Assembly: GCA_001939145.1 (NCBI GenBank)
Contig: LSRX01000353.1
Span: 83,473 to 147,472 of the forward strand
Direction of reading: 5' to 3'
Source of the DNA: Symbiodinium microadriaticum
Taxonomy: Eukaryota; Sar; Dinophyceae; Suessiales; Symbiodiniaceae
Length of the DNA: 64,000 nucleotides
A model generated the notes under the pieces. It was not told the origin of the DNA and ran no database searches. It saw nothing but the letters and a program-made list of their open reading frames with translations. Below, in pieces: positions 57,218 to 64,000 of this stretch; position 1 is the first letter of the stretch; every line of letters starts with the position of its first letter. The position numbers were made by a program, and so were the translations under genes.

Positions 57218-59381
57218 CTGCGCTCAACTGCATTTCGTCGGGAGCCAGATTGAGGTGAAGGGAAGGTTAAGTGAAGCACAGGGACACTGAGCAAGAGCCG
57301 TTCCAGGGACCTTCCGGGAGCTCGACAATATCCGGTGTGCAGTGTATGATGCCTTTACAGACGTCGCCCCCCAACCGCTACAATCTCTGCATGCCCTTGC
57401 CCCTTATGAAAGTGTCAAAGCAATGGCCTCGTGGTTTGGCACAAACTGTACTCCGTCCAGCTTCTCTTGCTGGAGTGCCTACAGCGGGGCAACTTGCAGA
57501 ACCGTCCTCGCCTGCAAGCCCCATGATAACTGTTGCCGTCCTACTTTCAGGGTCTGTCGAATAAATCAATACCACTCTTTTTGCAACGCGGCATGTAGTA
57601 TCCTTGTTCGGTCCACCAACCAAACAAAACGGGGTTTCGAGGCGTTGGCATGAAACGATGCCTGAGGATGACAGTTGATCGCTTGGCCCTGCGGACGTGC
57701 GTAGTTCTCCGTCCCTCGATTAGTACTGAATTTGTGCGGTCCCGTGCACAGGCGAAAGCAGAGTCCGGAATGCGGTAGAATCAGGAGCACACGGCAACGA
57801 TGATGGTGATACAAAGCGAAATCATGGACAGTCGCAACACTCAACCTCGGACGGCTTGTCACATACGGCGTGAATTTTGGGCTCCAGAGTCCGCTGCAAG
57901 TCAATTCAGTGAAACTTCTGAGACATCAACAAGTCAGGCGCGAGCAGTCAAGCAAGATTTACACATTCAAAAAAGTCGGGGTGAGGCAGTGTGAATTTGG
58001 GTGCCAGAGTCCGCTCCAAGTAACTCCAGTGAAACTTCTGAGACATCAACAAGTCAGGCGCAAGCAGTCAAGCAAGATTTACACATGTTAAAAAGGGTCG
58101 GGGTGAGGCATCGCGAGGACGAAGGTTTTGACCTACTGGACCTTTCTTGTCTTAAGACATCTTGCGGAGTAGCGGAGTACCGACAAGTGCGATTTACGCG
58201 GCCTGGCCAGCGGAGTATTTTATACGCCGTTTTAAAAGTATACTACTTTAATGTTCCGGAGGAGTATTTGGCTGCTCCTGTTTGTTAGGATTCTACGGGG
58301 GAACGGGGGCCTCTCTTCAAGGAAACAAGGAATAGATCAAACTTTCGTCCTACCGCAGTAAGTTCCGACGCTCAAGTAAACACCCATATAATTCCATGAA
58401 GAATAAAATGAGAAAGCTCTGGGGTAGCCGCCGTCATCTGACGGATGAGCAAGTTGAAGACCTTGCTCGCATGTACATCCAAACGTGACTCACTGCAGCT
58501 TGTAGAAGCCTGCAAAGGGAAGACAACGTCCTGCTGGTAATCCCTGCCTTGGGGCTGATGTTCTCATTCTGCCGCAGCATGGTCTCCGCCTGTACTGCCA
58601 GATTAGTAGGTGTAGAACCACAGAGCATATCGGAGTTCCACGAGCCCACGAAGTTCTGTCTGAACGCATGCCTTTCAGGGTTCGCATGACGGAACAAATC
58701 GGCACAAGGAAGCCTGTTATTTCGCAGTCCTGACCCAACCCTGTGCCCCTGCCTGCAAGTCTTGTCTGCAGATTTGCAAATTCAGTCACTTAGTCTCAAA
58801 GTCGCAGCTTAGGTTGCTCGCATGGTGTGCTTCAAGAAAATGTCATTTTTGGGCATAGAGGTCTGGCATCTCCATTGAAAGAGGTATCTCGCTGTGCACA
58901 TCTCGTACGTGACAGTCAATCTGATGGCTTGCATGATGCATACCACGGCGATGCCTACCAGCCAGAAGAGCCAAAGGATGCAGATGACGGGCAACTTGCT
59001 GACACCATCTGACACCAGAGACGCCTCAGCCCTGACATCTCTGGGGCTCGGCAACGTATCCTCTGCAAGGCTTCCTTTCAAGACTTGCAGCAGAGACCGA
59101 GGTTTCACCCCATGAGGTGTGGAGGGTCAGGTGGAGAATCAGGACTTCCTGCATGCTTCGCACCTCTCGTGTTAAATGCAAACCCCAATCCCAATCCTCT
59201 TCTGTAAAGCCTCACCCACCTCTTCTTGCCCTGCGCCCGGGCCGAGGTTTTTCTCGCAGGTCTGCCGACCCGAGCTAGCTGTGGCTGGGATCCCACTCTT
59301 TGTTTGCCTCCGGGGCGGCGCGGATGGGCGTGTCAGTATCGTGAAGAGACTGACAAGAGCAGTCAGTGACGAAAGCCTGTC
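57218..59381. other. Intergenic region between the two minus-strand genes
   Basis: It contains the 121-bp tandem duplication (57868-58110). A plus-strand Cys-rich ORF (57342-57653) has no recognised family. The first exon of the E2 gene is probably within 57218-58500 but was not located. Confidence 0.4.
57868..58110. repeat. 121-bp tandem duplication, two copies
   Basis: The unit starting near GTGAATTT at 57870 repeats from 57991. The longest identical block runs through CTTCTGAGACATCAACAAGT; differences are single substitutions and a 2-base indel near the end. Both copies keep an open frame of similar sequence, but no protein family is suggested. Confidence 0.92.
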
Positions 59382-61157
59382 TCATATCGGTGCACTAATG
59401 AGATAGTCTTCCCTTAGCTGCAGCGCCTTCCAGGTCGACCCGTCTGCATAAATCTCCTTCTTCCAGATCGGAACTTTCGCCTGCAGGAATCGAACCATTT
59501 CAGACGTCACTGAACTCTATTGGCCACTCCCGGTGATGCACCCAGCACGAGGACCCTGGAGGGACGACATTCTGACTGTCACTGGGCTCTGGCCATCGTT
59601 TTGAAGCAAAAGCTTCGTTGAGGATGTCGCCCGCAGTTCCGGGTCGGAAGAGAACGAAATGACGAAGAAAATGATAACCCAAACGGAATAAACACATCAG
59701 AATTGCTATACGAAATGAAGACCAAGACAATCGGCCTTCAGCGTGTCGATGATGTACCGGCAGGCATCGAAGCCCTCGAGGCATTGAATGCTCAGAAGCT
59801 ACAAACGGTGGCTTGCTTTCCTCCGACTATTCTCGGCTCAGTCTGGGTACAATTTCGAAAATCCACCACAAAATACATGCAGAAATGCAACGGCTGAGTG
59901 CTTGAACTGCTTCGAAAACTTTAACATATACACGCATGTGATATGCCAGTGTGTCTTTCATATCGGTCTGCATACAGGTATCTATGTGCGTATGCATGCA
60001 TGTGCGTATATGTTGGTCTCTATTGGAGCGCATGCATCTCTACATGCTGACCCGGGAAAGAAGAGAAAGAGAGAAAGAGAGAGGGATCTACCTGTCTACA
60101 GAGATATAAGCACACCCGCTTACATAGATACATAGACACATATGTTCACACATGCATACACACATGTGTCTGTAGGTATGCATACGTGTACATGTATATG
60201 GAAACGTATATGTGTGTATACATATATGTATATATGCATATACACATATACTTACAGCTTACACGCATGCATAAACCATAAACCGACCTACCTACCTGCC
60301 TGCCTACCTACAGATACATACATACATACATACATACATACGTACTTACATATACACACATATGTACGTGCATACATACATGCATACAGAGACACATACA
60401 TGCATACATGTATACCTACATCCACACATCCACATGCATACATGCACGTTAGAGCCTCACAGATTCTGAACAAACTCACTTTCCTTTCCTCGCTCACTGT
60501 ACACAGCCATGTGCAGCTTTCCTGGGGACTCCGCCTCGGCACGATGTTCCGAAGCCACGGCGATGAGCACAGAGGCCTCGCCCAGGGGCACCACCTGGAG
60601 GATTGTGTTGGGCTTTGGATGGTAGAAGGTGTGACAGAAGGGAATGATCTTCGTCCATCCTGAAGCATAGGCACCTGCATCGTACTGGAGTCTGTCTCCC
60701 GAGGGCCGAACACCTAGGCGGTGAGCGCATGCCACCTTCCTGGTCATTCAGCATCTGGATTTTGTGACGCCGCTTGCCAACCGCGCCATTAAGTTGAAGA
60801 TCCCGATGCTCATGCCGCTCACTGCCGAAGGTTCCACTTTTCTTAGGAAGTCTGAGTCCTACGCTGCATGGGCTGAACCTTTCTTTGGCTGCAGCACGAA
60901 CGAGGGCGGACCGGCCTCACTCCCTTGCCACAAGCACCGCCGAGAACATCGCGGCAGATCTTCTCCAACTCCTCGCTAAACTTCGGCTGTATAGTTGAAG
61001 GCTGTTGGGTCAACTTCTGTGGAACCCCCGAAATGCAGGAGAAGCGCCAGTTCAGGGTGCTTCACCAGAAGCTTTCAACTTATTCCATTGCACCCTGAAC
61101 CGAAGAAGTCGCCTTCAGTGCCATGGGCTCGTAAGCTTCGTATTCGAGACGGACGAC
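59382..61157 (-). CDS. moaE: Molybdopterin synthase large subunit MoaE, N-terminal exon(s) not found
   Basis: Exons on the minus strand, 5' to 3': 61157-61113 (VVRLEYEAYEPMALK); about 60980-60924 (FSEELEKICRDVLGGACGK); 60735-60712 (VACAHRLG); 60594-60535 (VVPLGEASVLIAVASEHRAE); 59774-59736 (GFDACRYIIDTLK); 59480-59382 (AKVPIWKKEIYADGSTWK, stop TGA). Together these give the MoaE fold core, with the strand LEYEAY, the HRLG..VPLGEASV strand, the HRAE/ACRY helix and the conserved KVPIWKKE loop that holds the catalytic lysine. MoaE and its small partner MoaD put two sulfurs onto precursor Z to make molybdopterin in the cytosol. The exon carrying the GAV..FVGTTRD segment should lie upstream of 61157 but was not seen. 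All exon phases checked join in frame, and GC donors occur at 61112, 60534 and 59735. Confidence 0.9.
59930..60455. repeat. CATA/TACA microsatellite in a MoaE intron
   Basis: Long imperfect runs of CATA, TACA, TGTA and CACATA units, with a GAGA run at about 60060-60085 and CTAC runs near 60285-60310. It lies in the 760-bp intron between the exons 60594-60535 and 59774-59736. Confidence 0.9.
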
Positions 61158-63936
61158 CTGCAACAGGTGGATGCTTACCTGACTGGAGTTTTGAAGGTAT
61201 TGCTAGTTTACCAAAACCCCCGGTGCCCGACATGCTGCATGAATGCACGCCTAATACCAGTAGTTGTGCATTCCTGTCGGGCAGTGGGAGATTTCCTGCT
61301 ACAATCGCGGAGTGCATGAGGTTCACTATAGTCCATGCCAGGGCCCTGGCTTGCTAAGTTGAGTTCCGTGCCAACACCCTGCACCCGAAGAGGATGGTTT
61401 ACCAATCCTTCCTCACGTTCTTTAGGAGGGCCGCTAGGATATGCTAGGATGGCATGCTTCTGTGTCCGACGAGGGAGTGTTTTGGGTTTATGCTTCCTGA
61501 TTTCTGGTGGTGACGACAGTCTTTGCAGATTAATTGAGTTCAGTTCACTTTTTCGTAACAATCTCACTCTTGAGATGTCATTTTTCGCAACATGAATGAA
61601 TGTACGAGCGTGGTATTTTTGTCGTGCAGAGGCAACTTTTCTTCTTCCCGTCCATCGAGCGATCCATTGTGCCTTACTTCTCTGTGTATACTTCTCGGAA
61701 ATAAGTCAATCCACTCTCAAATCAGTTGTCCGATGCTTTTCAACTGACGTTCTGATGACAAGCAGCCACGAAAACCTGTTGTCCGACCAGTGATGCAATG
61801 CCCATGCACCAACTAAATGAGATGGGACTCTAAGTGCTCAACCCAACAAAGCTCCCCAGCGGCATGGCTTCGACATCGGAGGCTTTGCATGGCCTCTTTG
61901 CCGTCGAAGTTGTCCCGAGTGGTGCCTCGCCAGCTGTATGTCGACTCAAAGACTTTCAACTCCCAGATTCAATTCCACACGTGTTCGACCCATTAAAAGA
62001 TCCGATGATCCGCCATCAAGCATTGCTTGTCGACTACACTCTGCTGCAACCGCCTGTCTATTGAGACAAATCCACGGGGAGCCTGAGAACGTGGTAATGG
62101 CCCCGCAGCCGGTGTCAGAGACCTGCGGAAGTGGGACGAAACAGGTGGATGAACTAGGTAGCTGCTTGGGAAATGCTTGTTGCATCTTGTTGCGGTGTAT
62201 ATGATTTCGAGAACCCCCGGGCACAATGTCCTGAGTTCTGTACAAGGCCGGAAAGCGATGCTGTCCGCGTATGTAATAAGTTCTGAAATCTGAGAGGTAT
62301 GCGAGACAAAGTTGTCGCAGCATGAACATGCTCTAAGTTTAACTCCATCCGGACTTCCAACACACCCTTTATAGCTCTTGCACAGAACGGTTTGCATGCT
62401 GGGTCAACGAATGTGGATGCTTAGGTACGATGGTCGTAACCAGCAGAGCAACATTCTTTGCGCACCTTCTTCATCAGCAAATCCAGACTCAAGGGGTCGT
62501 GGCTGATGAACACACACAGAGGCGCTTCTGCACCTGGAGAACCACAAGACTCATTGCGGCATGGGTTTGAACCGCCAAGGTCACCCGGGGCACCACGAGG
62601 TCTATTGGGAATTTTGCAGCCTTCTGCGATGCTGTTATTTCTGGTCGGTCTCTCGGCTTGGAAATCGCAGGACGGTTTTTAATCCGAGCCGGCTACCGTC
62701 CGTTGCAGTCGCCATCACGGACAGTGAAAGAAATGAGATGGCTTGTTCAATGCTTGGAACCTTCTGAGCTGGGGTCAGGGTAGGGTATGGTGGGCTTTAG
62801 TCTTGGTTGACAAATCGCTTCATGCATGCTACTGGTGCTGGAGCCAAGCAGAAGCTGGATTCTTTTACGGCCCCTGCACAACTTCTGGAGAGCCGCATGC
62901 GCAGCTGCGAAAGTAGCTAGGAAAGAGCATCAAGCTTCACACGACTTTTTAACATCAGCACGATGCTCGAATAGTGCTTCGCAGTGCTGCGTTTAGCACC
63001 ACGATCCATCATTGGGCGACGACTCTGGCAGCAGTTTCGATCAGGAGCACTGTTAGAAGAGTGTACAGCCGCTGAAACATTGTATGTGACAGTGTTGACG
63101 CTTAGTATCGTTGCCTGGTGCACGAGTGAGGGATCTCGTGCTGCTACTCATTACAGCTTGGGTGAATCAGATTGAACTCGGAAGGGGGCAGCCGGCTGAT
63201 CCACTCTGGTTCCCAGACCACATGCTCAAGTTTAAACACGAGGAATTCCTCGACGGCTGGTCGGAAGATTTCCAGAAATCGGCCCTCCGCTGCCCGGAAA
63301 CCCATGGCACCGAACCCTGAGCTGTGAGAGGACAAGGCTGACAGCGCAGTGCAAAACCCTGATGCTTTGGGCACTACGTCGGATTTCACCGATGTTGAGG
63401 TAAAGACCATAACATCAATTGGAACGTGTCAGCGTTGCTGGACGTGATGAAAATCGTTACCTCGCAATAACGGCACGTCTATGTGGATGGGACATGTTCT
63501 CCGATATAAGCTGCACATATGTGAGCCACCGTACTGAACTCATGCTTTGGCAAAACGTGCGCAACAACAGCAGGTTTGTGTTGCCTGTAGAAGGTCGCAT
63601 GAGAAGTGGCAACACCGTACAGACGTGTAGCTGTAGCTGATGGTTACATGAGCTTGGCAGAACTCCGAAAGGGCATGAAAAGGCCCATTCTGGCATGGCT
63701 CTTGTCAATGCATTGCACAGACTCAGCCGTGGATTTTGGCAAAACAAGCTTTGCATGCAGATGCAAGCTCAGCAAGGCCACATGCGCTCCCCAAGGGTTG
63801 AAGCCCCTACACGACAACCTACATGAAACAGGCATCGCACCTTCGAGTCGCAACCTTCATTTGGCACAAAGCCGCCTTCGGTAAAATTTATGGGCGCGAG
63901 TTGTGTGACCTTTACGTAGGATCTACCCTGAAACAT
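61158..63936. other. Region right of MoaE with no recognised gene
   Basis: The first MoaE exon should be here on the minus strand. ORFs on both strands are short, and none shows a known family. Confidence 0.4.
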
Positions 63937-63968
63937 CCCTTAACCCTAAACCCTGAGGGTTTAAGGGG
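63937..63968. repeat. Head-to-head telomere-like palindrome
   Basis: CCCTTAACCCTAAACCCT is followed directly by GAGGGTTTAAGGGG, an inverted pair of TTTAGGG-type units that can form a hairpin. Confidence 0.75.
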
Positions 63969-64000
63969 ATGAGATGAGTTCGTGCCGGACAGGTTTGCGG

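Overview
The window looks like nuclear DNA of a dinoflagellate, probably of the Symbiodiniaceae type. The evidence is: genes cut into many very small exons; introns that begin with GC or GA as often as GT and end in AG followed by G; TTTAGGG-type telomere-like tracts; many trinucleotide and tetranucleotide microsatellites; a decayed dinoflagellate-style reverse transcriptase polyprotein; and an intronless tandem gene pair. This assignment rests on gene architecture and base patterns; there is no rRNA or other marker in the window.

Layout. 1-2435: frameshifted reverse transcriptase/RNase H polyprotein remnant. 4846-11795: a 6.95-kb element bounded by inverted terminal repeats of about 280-300 bp. 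It carries an apparently intact Polinton/Maverick-type integrase (9795-10727) and several small genes, most of them frameshifted. This is the most unusual object in the window. 13614-15123: ankyrin-repeat gene. 16850 to about 26102: helicase part of a DNA polymerase theta (POLQ/TEBICHI) homologue, assembled here from more than twenty short exons. 30770-33591: two tandem phosphoglycolate-phosphatase-like HAD genes, one with an N-terminal targeting extension. 33986 to about 36670: MORN-repeat gene. 39443-41385: a very AT-rich island with no ORF. 54959-57217 (minus): UBE2S-like ubiquitin-conjugating enzyme. 59382-61157 (minus): MoaE, the large subunit of molybdopterin synthase.

All recognised host genes from 13.6 to 36.7 kb are on the plus strand and both from 55 to 61 kb are on the minus strand. 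The window therefore holds two unidirectional blocks that converge across an 18-kb stretch in which I recognise no gene. A small MITE family (two copies, 27270-27358 and 50915-51014, each with a 4-bp target duplication) lies in non-coding DNA. The host genes have unrelated housekeeping roles (DNA repair, photorespiration, ubiquitin transfer, molybdenum cofactor synthesis) and do not form one pathway. Exon borders were placed by eye from splice signals and family similarity; missing exons are stated for each gene.
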